Source: Girardinichthys multiradiatus (taxonomy: Eukaryota; Chordata; Actinopteri; Cyprinodontiformes; Goodeidae). Taken from it: DNA of 64,000 nt. The notes under the pieces were generated by a model, which saw only the letters and a program-made list of their open reading frames with translations, was not told the DNA's origin and did not search any database. Numbering within the stretch: position 1 is the stretch's first letter; every line of letters begins with the position of its first letter. Shown here in pieces: positions 24,201 through 35,459 of this stretch. The DNA is taken from positions 30,583,958 through 30,647,957 of the forward strand of contig NC_061805.1 in NCBI RefSeq assembly GCF_021462225.1, read 5' to 3'. Position numbers and translations under genes: made by a program.

Positions 24201-25785
24201 ACATATTATTTGGAAGGTTAAAACAGGATATGTAGTTGAACCCACATGCACAGAGGCTAACCCTGATGTCCTCGCTGCCTGATATTAAATTCAACTACGA
24301 TTTAGATTTACAGCAGCAGCTGTACATGGATGCTGGAGCGCGCTGGTCTTCAACTGCTTCTCTCTGCAACACTGAAATATGAAAGGGACAAACGCGCATG
24401 TTACCGTAACCTTTAATTTGGCCTATGCTATTATTATTATTCCAGTAATTATTATTTAATTATTAATGGACGCTGTATTATTATTTTGCATTAACACATT
24501 TATTATATTTAGTAATTATTTTATTCATACATTCTTTCACCATAAGTATTTTGTGTTCCATAAGCTGTTCTTTCCGGTGTATCCTAATTAGGTGATGCCC
24601 CGGGAGAATAAAAGATGTGTTGAGGCTGAAATAAATAAAATAAAAGGAGAGTCAAGACCGTCCTGCGTTGTGGTTATATTAGCTAGGAAAACTAACCAAA
24701 CATTCATCTGTCTTAATACTACTGTAACCCACCGGAACCACAGCCCTCTGAATTAGTGAGAGACAAGAAATAAGGGTTACATTACTATTTACATGGCTAT
24801 GGAGAATACATGGTTTTGCAAACCTCAAAACTGTTTTGCTTCACTTATTTCTTTGGCTTGTCTTTAAATGGAAAGTTTTATGTGATTGCAAGTATTATTT
24901 ATGGGCTCATATAACTAAATGAAGCGTTTCTTTTTTGTAAAGTTGGTGTTTTCCTTCATGATAAACCAAAGCTGTAATGAAGTTAAAGCCATTTCTAATG
25001 TTTAATGAAGCTTTTAAGGCAGCAGCAAAATCTCTGACCCAAGTTACTTCTGCAAAAGAGGAGTTTTGTTTTTACCTCAATATATATTCTTTTAATTATG
25101 CACCTTATTTACAAACCCTCTTAACCATTATCCAAGACGCCTCTAGACAACAATAAGATGTCAATGCATATTTTTTGTACTTGCTAAAAAGTGATTGGTG
25201 CCCCTTTCTGTCACTGAAATGTTTCTACCTGGAAATGAGTTTAGAAACAGCTGGTTCTACACCAACTCATTTTAAGGTACAAAGAACATCTCTGGGACTT
25301 GGGTATGTATTTACTCGGGAAAGTGAAAAATAGCAATGGTGGCATTAAGCTAAATGCAGCTTAGAATAAAGTAAAAAAGGTTGGTTTTTTTGTATTTTTT
25401 AGCACTTTGACTGACATTATGTCATTTTAGAAGGTAGGGGAATTATAATGAAAGCATATGAGTTGAGTACTTCTGTGGATTCTAAAGCCTTCCATGAAAG
25501 CAACTATAGCTGGATTTTATTACTGCAGCATAGCCCTCTCTACTGGAATCAATTCACTGTCAGGCAGAAACTGACATAATATGGACAAAAATATGTATGC
25601 ACTGGTGACAAAAGGACTTCAGATCATTCAAAGTGAGAAATCCCTGTGATGTCATGGAGCCACTGCTAACGAAATCACTTTCCCAATTTCCTCTTGATTT
25701 CTTCCACTCAACTCCCAGAAGGCAGGACAGGAGAGGATATGCGCGTGAATGTCCGACTAGCTGGAGCTAGAATAACCCAGCATTC
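24201..25785. other. No recognised gene
   Basis: A/T-rich, with TTATTA-rich stretches at 24425-24500. No open frame of interest. Confidence 0.4.
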
Positions 25786-26075
25786 ATGAAAAAGCGACAA
25801 TTAAGACAAGCGTGTTTTCTGCCAGAGAGTTCCAAGCAGAGACCCTGTCTCTAATCACGCCGAGTGAAGCGGTTTTCCCCATGGCCTGGTAAAGAAGGTG
25901 TGTGAACCGCAGTTCTGCACGCTGATACAGTTCCACAGTTCCACCCAGCATTAGCTTCCCACCACTGCTGAGTAGTTGTAGATGCAACGTTTCCTTGTTC
26001 GTGCCCACCATGTGGCTGGAGTGGGCCATCTTCGCCACAAAACCAGCACCTATTGGACCTCCCATCTGCCTTCAT
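25786..26075 (-). other. GC-richer open frame of unknown origin
   Basis: Two overlapping minus frames (25851-26075 and 25784-26065) are open. The first includes CWFCGEDGPLQPHGG, which weakly recalls a zinc knuckle. It lies just before an RTE piece and may be retroelement-derived, but I cannot name it. Confidence 0.3.
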
Positions 26076-26129
26076 CAGAATGGTTCACATAAGAGGTAGT
26101 ATTGGAGGAGAGAAAATTAGTTTACGATA

Positions 26130-27978
26130 AAAAAAATCTATTGTGGGGTGGGGAATCTGCTGACCTTGATGGTGGACATTGTCAGGCGGTGGAAGGAGTA
26201 CTTCGAGGATCTCCTCAACCCTGCCATCATGCCTTCCCTGATGGAAGCAGAGAATGGGGACTCAGAGCTACACTCATTCATCACCTACAGGGGTTGGACA
26301 ATGAAACTGAATCACAATCCAGCTGTGAAGCATGAGGGTGGCAGCATCATGAAAAAAAGAGCATTATGTTGAAATGTTGAAGCAACATCTCAAGACATCA
26401 GCCTGAAAGTTAAAGCTTGGGCACAAATGTGTCCAAATGGACAAAGACCCTAATCATACTGAATTAGCCACATAGAGGTACAGGGGTTGGACAATGAAAC
26501 TGAAGCACTTGGTTTTAGACCACAATAATTTATTAGTATGGTGTAGGGCCTCCTTTTGTGGCCAATACAGCGTCAATTCGTCTTGGGAATGATATACAAA
26601 AGTCTTGCACTGTGGTCAGAGGGATTTTAAGCCATTCTTCTTGCAGGATAGTGGCTAGGTCACTACGTGATACTGGTGGAGGAAAACGTTTCCTGACTCG
26701 CTCCTCCAAAACACCCCAAAGTGGCTCAATAATATTTAGATCTGGTGACTGTGCAGGCCATGGGAGATGTTCAACTTCACTTTCATGTTCATCAAAATCT
26801 TTCACCAGTCTTGCAGTGTGTATTGGTGCATTGTCATCTTGATACGCGGCACCGCCTTCAGGATACAATGTTTGAACCATTGGATGCACATGGTCCTCAA
26901 GAATGGTTCGGTAGTCCTTGGCAGTGCCAATCTAGCACAAGGATTGGGCCAAGGGAATGCCATGATATGGCAGCCCAAACCATCACTGATCCACCCCCAT
27001 GCTTCACTCTGGGCATGCAACAGTCTGGGTGGTTCACTTCTTTGGGGCTTCTCCACACCGTAACTGTCCTGGATGTGGGGAAAACAGTAAAGGTGGACTC
27101 ATCAGAGAACAATACATGTTTCACATTGTCCACAGCCCAAGATTTGCGATCCTTTTCACCATTGATACCGACATTTGGCATTGGCATGAGTGACCAAAGG
27201 TTTGGCTATAGCAGTCCGGCCGTGTATATTGACCCTGTGGAGCTCCCAACGGACAGTTCTGGTGGAAACAGGAGAGTTGAGGTGCACATTTAATTCTGCC
27301 GTGATTTGGGCAGCCGTGGTTTTATGTACAGGGGGAACACACTCCTCAGCCTCCCTGGTAAGGCCTATGACAGGGTGCTGAAGAGGAGAGTCCGGCCAAT
27401 AGTCAAACCTCAGCTTCAGGTGGATTGTGGCTTTCGTCCCGGCCGTGGAACACTAGACCAGCTCTACACCCTCTACAGGGTACTCAAGGGTTCATGGAAG
27501 TTTGCCCAACTGGTTCACATGTATTTTGTGGACCTGGAGAAGGCATTCATCCATGTCCCTCATGGTGCCCTTTGAGGGAACTCCTGGAATATGGAGTCGT
27601 GGGGCCCTTTATTAGAGGCCATCCAGTCCCTGTACACGGGGAGATTGGTCCGCATTGCTGGCACTAAGTCAGACCTCTTTCTAGTGCATTTTGGACTCCG
27701 GCAGGGCTGCCCTTTGTCACCGGTCCTGTTCATGCCTTACATGGACAGGATTTCTAGGCGCAGCAAAGGGCCGAAGGGGCCTGTTTTGGGGACCAGTGGA
27801 TTTTGTCTCTTCTTTTTGTGGATGACATGGTCCTGCTGGCCCCCTCTATCCAAGACCTACAGTATGCATTGGGGCAGTTCACAGGTGAGTGTGAAGCGGC
27901 TGAGATGAGGATCAGCTCCTCTTAGTCCGAGGCCATGGTTCTTGACCGAAGTAGGGTGGCTTGCCCTCTTCAGGTTAG
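26130..27978 (+). mobile_element. RTE-type LINE reverse-transcriptase part, split by transposons
   Basis: Linker (VDIVRRWKEYFEDLLNPA) at 26165-26230, then an interruption by Tc1-type elements from 26286 to about 27325, then RT: GNTLLSLPGKAYDRVLKRRV, CGFRPGRGTLDQLYTLYRVL, FVDLEKAFIHVPHGAL, LRQGCPLSPVLFMPYMDRIS. The YADD/FADD block (near 27815) is out of frame and reads like FLWMTWS in the open frame. Multiple frameshifts; dead. Confidence 0.8.
26286..27325 (-). mobile_element. Tc1-like transposon(s) inserted in the RTE element
   Basis: CAGGGGTTGGACAATGAAAC occurs at 26288 and again at 26481, each after TA: an inverted-repeat end present twice. Between them (26312-26465) is a plus-oriented piece of a different Tc1 family. 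The minus strand then encodes transposase in two frames: 26897-27187 ([22 protein letters not shown]) and 26533-26889 (AYQDDNAPIHTA, SPDLNIIEPLWGVLEERV), ending TKGGPTPY. The N-terminal DNA-binding part is lost near 27325, and the frame break near 26890-26935 disables it. Confidence 0.8.
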
Positions 27979-28640
27979 AAGACGTTATTTCATGATGTTT
28001 TGCTGTGTTTGTGGTGCGAGAAGCTACGCTATTTTAAGTGCTAACAGGCTATCTACTCAGCTAATGTGAACAGGTCTCTTAGCCTTGAGGCTGGATAATG
28101 GTTCTTTGTTGTGTTTGAACACAGATCTGCCATAATGCATTTTAATCTTTGTATTAATTGTATTTCAAGCTACATGTTTGACTTTAAAGAAGTGGTAAAC
28201 AAGCTATAACATTTTCTTTGTTAGCTACAACTGCTAATGGCTAGCGCCAATAAAGTCAAATGTTTATGCACAACTCCTCATCTTATGAGAGTCAATAGAC
28301 GTTCATCGTCACCATTTTAATAGTCCATTACCCCATCTGATGACAAATTAAAACATTAAGAATCAATTATCCAGGAGGGTTATTAGGCTCCAATCCAGAA
28401 AATAAAATGAGTTTAGTATTATTTAATAAATATGATAGCTAATTAAACATTATTAAGAATCACTAATCCAGAAAGGTTATTGATTCCCAATCCAGACAAT
28501 ATTTTGTTTCACTGAATAAGGATAGCTGAATAAAAAACATTGAAAATGAATTATTCAGAACGTTGTTTCTTTATTCAGGGAATCATTCTTTAAAATATGT
28601 TTTTATTAAAATATTTTTTATCTACTCTGATTTTACATTG
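27979..28640. other. No recognised gene
   Basis: A/T-rich; AATCCAGAAA/GGTTATT motifs are repeated loosely at 28360-28560. No open frame. Confidence 0.4.
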
Positions 28641-28647
28641 TGATTGT

Positions 28648-28770
28648 GAACTTTCACTATCATCTCTGCTTAGTGACTGAGGTTTAATATTAACCAGTTC
28701 GAAAGAGGCACCTTGGCAGAAAAAGCTAATCATACACAGACTCGGTTAATGGGGCTTCACTTTAAGCAAA
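28648..28770 (+). pseudogene. Remnant resembling the rfk upstream region
   Basis: Matches 44480-44602 (just 5' of rfk) over about 120 bp: ATCATCTCTGCTTAGTGACT, then ACTGAGGTT, TTCGAA, GAGGC, AATCATACAC. Sequence continuing from here has no rfk exon 1. The location, between the two gcnt1 copies, is where the end of a first tandem unit would be. Confidence 0.6.
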
Positions 28771-28774
28771 TTGA

Positions 28775-28895
28775 AAAAGACTTCCGAGTCTTTAGGGTGT
28801 GCCTCCTTCATGGAGGACATGGACAGATTAAGAAGAACCTCATAGTGCTCCTTCCACCACCTGACGATGTCCTCAGTCCAATAAGGATCCTTTTA
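28775..28895 (-). mobile_element. RTE-type LINE fragment, antisense
   Basis: GAGTCTTTAGGGTGTGCCTC, CATAGTGCTCCTTCCACCAC and GACGATGTCCTCAGTCC are the antisense of the RTE linker region (compare GGAAGGAGTACTTCGAGGAT in sense at 26190). Confidence 0.6.
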
Positions 28896-29175
28896 CATTT
28901 AGTTTTATCCACTTAATGTAAATGTATGACTACATGTAACATGGTACATATACATGGTTTATATCTCCCAGCCTGTTATTTTTAAGTCTTTCAGGTGGGG
29001 TCAACGTCTAACCTCTAGCCTGCTGGATTAAACTAAAATCTCAATATGTTTTTTTTTCCCCCTATTTTGCTAAATATTTTAGATACAACCAGAAAGATTT
29101 TTCTGGAGCTTTATGGAGGTATTTGCTCCAAGAATCAACCCAAGTATAAAGAGAACCCACCACTCTGAACAGAAT

Positions 29176-29199
29176 AATATAATATAATATAATATAATG
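29176..29199. repeat. (AATAT)n repeat at the copy B flank
   Basis: Tandem AATAT units directly before the sequence shared with the 3' flank of gcnt1 copy A (from 29204). Confidence 0.85.
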
Positions 29200-29362
29200 G
29201 AAACCTTTACCAATGTGAATGAAATACTTTGAGGCATGATAAATGAAGTCAAGCAGAGAAGCTGTTGGCCTTCAACTCAGTCTTCAGGTGTAAGGTGAAT
29301 TACAACTGGACACAAGGAAGCACTTTCTGCAAGATGTAGCAGAAAATTTTATTTTAAGTAAT

Positions 29363-32057
29363 CTATGGAGACCAGAAAAAATCTTCAGCTTCTGACTCGG
29401 CCAAAGCTTTCTGTCTGAGATATTTTTCCAAGCAGAAGACAGGAATGGGATCACTGTATGTGTCAAACTTGTTGGCAAAGAGGTGATGGTTTTCCAGCAG
29501 CCATTGTAGGTCCCCAGCTCCATATACACATATGGACCTTACGTGGCTGCCCTGACACTCAGGGTACACTGCTGAATCCTGCGATCCCTCATGCCACCAC
29601 CACTTGACCAGCCGTGCAATGGCATTAATGTCCGTCTGGTCGTACTTTGGGTGGGGCCTCGTCGAGCCGGGAACACCAGGGATTCGCTGAATGGTCGCCC
29701 ATAGGAACTCATCAGGACTGTAGGTGTCTTTGGACCACTCAATAAGAGCTTGTATTCGGGTGTCTTCCAAAACACTGTGGACGTAGCCCCAAGTTACCAC
29801 GATGTATGCGTTTCCTGACTTAATGGGCAGGTTGAATGGAGGTTGGCTTTTTGACTTTCCTGTCGACTGAAAACACAGAAAGAAGAAATAAACATGATAA
29901 GAATGACAACTAATGCCAGTCTCAACACAAACATAGCTACAAATGCTCTCCAAATGTACCTTGATTGTCCCATTAACAATCTTGTGAACCATTGTTATCC
30001 TCCACTTCTTCCCTGCGGGCATGTCTTCTGTCTCCATGCTGTTGCCGCCCTTCAGCGAGCGCAGCATCCTTACCATTTCCAAGTTGGTTTTCAGAGGGAA
30101 GTCCTGCCCACAGAGATTGATGAAGTACTTCCATTCTGCACTGGCTTTATAGAGGTCAGCCATGCAGTTAAGGTCAGCTTGGACTCGCGGCCAACCAGCA
30201 TAGACCACGCTCACAGCCTGACTGACCATGAAGACATTGGGGAAACAAGAAACAATGCTTTCAATGGCAGCTTGTACAGAGGGCTGTGATTTTTTGTCCA
30301 CATGAACACAATAAATGTTCTGAGGTGCATAGATGGCTCGCAGCAGTCGTTCAAAGTTCTGCACCTAAATTGTGACAAAAAGAGAATTTATTTCCTTTAT
30401 GTTGTATATGTGTGAAGCATTGCCCTGTGAAGAAGTACATGCTAACTTCTCTAGCAGACTTTTAGAAATTTGCAAGAGAATAATCACAAAATCTGTAGCT
30501 CACTTTTTCCAAAATACAGTAAATGCCTGCTTGAACCCTTTGAGACCATAAAGATTTAGTTTTTTTTTTGTTTGATTTTGCATAACTTTGGTGTTGATGC
30601 AACTGGCATAAAATGTAGACACGTAGTGTATTCTGGGGTGAATTAAAATATCTCATTATAAATCTTGTTTAATTTTTGTATATTTTTTATTCTAAATAGC
30701 ACAAGCCTTGTCTCTTCTACATTTTTGTGCCATTGAGGTTTTTGATTTTTCTAAATCTCCCGTGTCAAAAATCCCTTCAAAATGTAATGTTTCATTGGGA
30801 AATATATTTTTTCATATACTGTGCATTAGCCAATTTGCATAGAATATATGAAGCTGAGCATTTTTGTGTCCAAAGGACTCGTGGGGCACACAATAAAGGG
30901 ACTTCCAGGGGTTAAAACATGAAAAGCATTTTCCAAACTTTGACTTGCTCCCTGACTGCAGAGGACATTACACAGCTCTATTCCACACCAAACTTTAAGA
31001 AAAAATAAACTATATTCACTTTATGTGCATTTTAATTTAGATGTTAGAAATGACTTACCTTGTGATGGACAACTATGGAATAAGCCAGAGGAAAGTCCTC
31101 CTCTTCTTGGCTTAGAGGAAATGTTATGTATTTCCTCTTTGACTTGAATTTTCTGTAACGATATTGTGTGTCAGCATGTGTCGTTCAAATTATTCATTAA
31201 CTAAACACATACAGAGCTTTGCAACAGTATACATAGCCTTTAAATGTTTTCAAAACAACCACCAGCTACACTGCATTTAAATGCGATTTTATGTGATAGA
31301 CCAAGACAAGAAGTGGTGCAAATGTGTAAAGTGGACGGAAATGATAGTTTTCATATTTTTTCCACAAATCTAATTACATTTCTTTACTCTGACACCATTA
31401 AATAAAAGCAACTTCAATATATTGCCTTCAGATGTTGCCTAAATAGTAAAGTTTAGAGAACCAGAGTCTACGTCTGTGTAATTTTTTCTCAGTATAATTC
31501 AATCTCTTTTCTGAGGGCCTCAGGAGGTTTCAATACAAATGCAATCGAAAAATGGATTTTCATTTTTGAAAAAACATAATAAAACATGTATAATTTGTCT
31601 TCCCCTTCACAGTGGTGCTCTTTGTGTTGGTCTGTCACATAACATCCCAATAAAATACATTAACAATTGTGGTTCTAACATGACAAATGTGAAAATATGT
31701 TACGAGTTAGAAATATTTCTGCAGGGCACTGTAGTTTAAAGCAACACACCTGCAGTCTTGGGTTTGGTTGATGTAATACTCATCAGGGATCTGAATGGTC
31801 TTCCGGAAGTGTTTTGTAATGGTTAATAATTTGGCTTCCTGCAGGGCCTCCTGGTCTCCCTGCTGAATTGCTGAGCAGTTGCATATGCTCTCTGGGCCAA
31901 AATCATGATCCTTGTACTCCAACCAGCTGTGACTGTGGATCAGGTCAAGAGGCAAGGATGTGTCCAGCTGAAGGACCAGCAGCACCATCCACAGTGATCC
32001 CAGTGCAACGGTGAGCACCAGTAACAGGTGCCACCAGCTTTTTTTGCACAATCTCAT
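29363..32057 (-). CDS. gcnt1: Core-2 beta-1,6-GlcNAc transferase, gcnt1-like copy B
   Basis: Second tandem copy of the Golgi core-2 transferase. Exons: 31750-32057, 31059-31152, 29960-30364 and 29363-29866, with the same lengths (308, 94, 405, 504 nt), phases and introns as copy A; 436 aa. Only nine substitutions relative to A: Q104K, L114F, K118Q, E122D, A124P, M187V, R295W, R299H and K426E. The anchor (11-31), N60 and N97 sites, VQADLNCM and catalytic E322 in YSPDEFLW are retained, so it is probably an active enzyme. Five of the nine changes fall in the 31-codon exon 2. Its 5' flank differs from A: the UTR splice acceptor of A is deleted here, so transcription probably starts differently. 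Confidence 0.9.
31208..31738. mobile_element. Internally deleted Tc1-type element, intron 1 of copy B
   Basis: Counterpart of 19516-19992 in copy A: left end GAGCTTTGCAACAGTAT, Tc1-like subterminal parts (TTTTATGTGATAGACCAAGA), right end AAATATTTCTGCAGGGCACTG beside the splice donor of exon 1. The right end is closer to the canonical Tc1 form than in copy A. Confidence 0.7.
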
Positions 32058-32154
32058 AGTTTTAAGAGGTCAGAGATTTGCTTGAGATTGGTTTAATTAT
32101 AACAGCTTTGGTAGAATGTTGAATATAGCCTTTGTTTATTTGCACAATTGCTTT

Positions 32155-32180
32155 TAGAGAGAGAGAGAGAGAGAGAGAGA
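32155..32180. repeat. (GA)n microsatellite
   Basis: AGAGAG run immediately 5' of the gcnt1 copy B start exon region. Copy A has only a short AGAAAGAGAG here. Confidence 0.95.
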
Positions 32181-32611
32181 TGGGGTTTTAAAAGGACAGA
32201 ATAATCATCACAGCATTACACAGAATTATAAGCACATGTTCACAAAACAAGCCAAAACAAATACAATGATAGCCATGGTGTAATTTAAATATAATATTAT
32301 ATCCACTGCCCTTACATAACATTGCTGATTGCTTTGTTTTACAGATGATGCTCTGTTACATAACATTAGCTTGCTGCACGTGTTGCAACAGTAATGGCTT
32401 CTATTTGCTTGTTTCTACTGTTGTGAGATCAAGTTTCCTAAAGTATATTGTTATTTAAAAACAGGTGTATAGGAGAAGCACCAATCAATCCCAGAAAACA
32501 AATGAGTAAAATTTTTAGGAGTTTCATTTGTACTCTGAGATTTCTTAGAAATGTTCCAGCTTGATTGTCCTCTTGAAGTATGTTATGCTAAAACAACATA
32601 AATTTAATTCA

Positions 32612-32945
32612 TATTCAACAATAATTTATTAGTTACAAAAGGGAAATTAAATGTTGTAGCTCTTGTTATGCAGATTTCTTCAAAGAGCTATTTTGATGCT
32701 GATGGCTGTGGGCAAGAAGGATCTCCTGTAGCAGGTCTATAGAAGCTTCTGACTGAAGACACTGTTGTTGCATGACAGTCTTGTGAGGAAGATGCTCAGA
32801 GTTTTCCATAACTTCCCTCATTTTATGAAAAAATCCTTATTTGCACAGTCATCTCCAGATGTTTTAGAGGAGTCCCTGGAACAGAACCAGCCTCTTTTTT
32901 TTAGCTTGTTGAACTGTCCCTGGCTCTGATGCTGCTATCCCAACA
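32612..32945 (-). mobile_element. Rex/L2-type LINE 3' end, antisense
   Basis: Antisense of the 2290-2570 sequence (GCTGATGGCTGTGGGCAAG, AAGGATCTCCTGTAGC, GGGAAATTAAATGTTGTAGC). It is absent from the equivalent place in the copy A unit (near 21700). ACAACATAA and ACAACAAAA flank it, a likely imperfect target duplication. Confidence 0.8.
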
Positions 32946-33059
32946 AAAGAAAGACAAGAACAACAAAATAGCCCCGATGGCATGAAAGAACCTTTACCAT
33001 CTTAAACTGTAGAGAACAATTTTCGTTTTTTTGTCTCTAGGTCTTAGTTTCAATACCGG

Positions 33060-33345
33060 ACATCACTCTGGCTCGTCCTGCCATTCTCTCTCTCTCTCCC
33101 TGTGAATATCTATACTAGTTGGTTTTTTAATGTTTCTTTGCCGAGATCTCCTGTTACTCTACTCCGTGCCTCATGTTCATCGTCCTCTGCATACTTTCCC
33201 TACCAGCTCTATGTTCTACACCTCCAAGTGTTTCCTGTAAGTTTTGATTATTTTAATTATTAAACCTTCAACTCGCCATGTGGCTCCCGAGTTCCTGCCT
33301 GGATCTTGGTCCATCTACCGCAACATGACGCTACCTGCCTGGTTT
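33060..33345 (+). mobile_element. Possible retroelement tail
   Basis: CT-microsatellite, TATTAAACCTTCAACTCGCC and CCGAGTTCCTGCCTGGATC followed by CGCAACATGACG resemble the tail of a fish retroelement or LTR. It interrupts the similarity between the two gcnt1 units. Family unknown. Confidence 0.35.
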
Positions 33346-34308
33346 CTTAGAAAGTACATAGTTTAGACCCAATCGCTTCAGGAAAGCTTAGTGGTCTGTA
33401 GATATTGTATAACTGCCGGCTTTCTGCTCACAAATATTGACTATACCCGCTTGTCATTGGTCGGGTTCAGGGTGGGGACAGCCTCCCCTTTTTTTTTTTT
33501 GTGAGTAACAAGTACATTCAGGACATAAAAATGATACGCTGCCTGTCAAAAGTTTACATACAATCATGAATGACATGAATGTGCTATTAATTTTGTGATT
33601 TTAATAGTCCATTTGAACTGTTCCTTTTCCAGGATGGAATGATTATACATCAAACAATATAGGTTTATTTTAAAAGCAAAAACAAGGTGCGCAAGTTGTC
33701 ATATCCACAGAATGGTGTGCAGGTTAGTGTATGTGTGTCTCTCCTCCTCTTCTTCTAGGGTCTGACTGGAACCATTACTATTTTTAGTACCTGCTTGCTT
33801 GCAGTTCCAACTGTGCCGAGTCATGCTGAAAAGGCGACGTCAGAGGTTTGTTAATCACCGATTGGGTAGTGGGCGGCGTCACTTGTCACAGCATACATAT
33901 TATAATAACTAATATCTTCAACCATTAAATCGTTGTACGTTGGACTTATTATGAAACTATAGCAAGTCAGCATGAGGTAGCAGTAGCTTATCCTCTAGCT
34001 TGTACCGCTCCATGGCTTCCTTCTCTCTCCTGTACTTATAAGGAGTGCCTTTTCACAGCCTTCTCTGGCTTTTCTTTCACTCTGAGTCTGATAAAAGCTT
34101 AAGACTAAGTAGCAGGTCATCCATTGGTGTTTTGTGAGGCCACCTTGCTATTGACAATCCCACCCATATTGAGACGATGCTCAATTGGAATGGAAAATGA
34201 ACCAAACTAAATAGAACTGACCTGAGACAAAATGCACTGAGTAGGTATCAATGCAAACAGGGCATTAGAAGCTTGGTTGGTTTTCCCAGCACAGACCTTT
34301 AAGCATAG
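33346..34308. other. No recognised gene
   Basis: Mixed sequence with no open frame; poly-T at 33490-33501. Confidence 0.4.
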
Positions 34309-34314
34309 TCCATA

Positions 34315-35459
34315 AGAGAATTTAAGTACACCCTTCCATCAAACATTTTGACAGGTGGGCGGGACTTCCGGTGAGGGCGGGACTTCCGGTGGGGGGCATA
34401 TGGGCGCCATGTGGTTGCCATGTGGGCAGGGGGGGTGTGTCCAAGGGGCGTAACAGTGGATGTTGATTGGTTGTCGTCATTAGGGGCGATACCTTAAATG
34501 AGTCAATTAAAACACAGGGGTGTGTTTAAGGGTGTTACGGGGAAGGCCTTAAATGAGCCAATTAAAACACACAGGGGTGTGTTTAAGGGTGTTATTAATA
34601 ATCTGTATGTTTTTTTCAGGCGTTAATACATCTAAAAAACAAAACAACAAAAAAAAGACATGCATCCTTTTATATTTTTAAAGGTATAATCAACTTAATG
34701 TTGACCTATCACATGAAATCCTAATAAAGGAACTGTGTAACCTGACAGAATTGTAAGTTAATTTTTGCTTTACAGCAGGACCTATTTGTTGAATATATGA
34801 GCCAGTCTAAATCCGTTCAAAATAGAAAAGACCTAAAAAAGTAAATAAAAAAAAATTGTGCTTCACTACATCGATGGAACGAGAAAAACCTTCAGCTTCT
34901 GCGTCAACATACTGGAAAAGCAGCTGAAAATAGGTAAGACGAATATCAGATTAACAGAAAAAAAAAAGAACATCAGTATACTGTTTCCAAGTTACAAATT
35001 GACTAGCAATGATGTGTTTGTTTTTTAATCATGAGAGACTCCATTTTAGGAAAAAGGAATGATAATTTAAGTTACCTGTAGCTTTTCTAAAAAACATTTT
35101 TACTTTTTCATCTTAGAGTTACAGGGGGTTACAACTGTTAGGGGCAATGTCAGGAAAGGGGCAGTTACGTCTGTTTCTTAGATAACATATCACCTTTGAA
35201 CTCAAGAAGGGTTTTGGTCTTAAAAACATAGGCAGCTGAAATAGGTAAGACGAATATCAGATTAACAGAAAAAAAAAGAACATCAGTATACTGTTTCCAA
35301 GTTACAAATTGACTAGCAATGATGTGTTTGTTTTTTGAATCATGACACTCCATTTTAGGAAAAAGGAATGATAATTTTAGTTACCTGTAGCTTTTCTAAA
35401 AACATTTTACTTTTTCATCTTAGAGTTACAGGGTTACAGTTATTCTATATCCCAACTGT
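34315..35459 (+). repeat. Left terminal inverted repeat with internal duplication
   Basis: The first about 620 bp match the right repeat directly. From about 34920 a roughly 310 bp unit starting GCAGCTGAA is present twice (34920-35231 and 35232-35551). The second unit carries TTATTCTATATCCCAACTG as in the right arm; the first has lost AGTTATTCTATATCCC. Subterminal direct repeats: GGGCGGGACTTCCGGTG at 34357 and 34375; a 47-49 bp unit (CTTAAATGAG...GGGTGTTA) at 34491-34537 and 34546-34594. Confidence 0.9.

Noticed and set aside
25851..26075. Gag zinc knuckle protein
   Set aside because: Only CxxC and a distant His are present; the CX2CX4HX4C spacing is not met.
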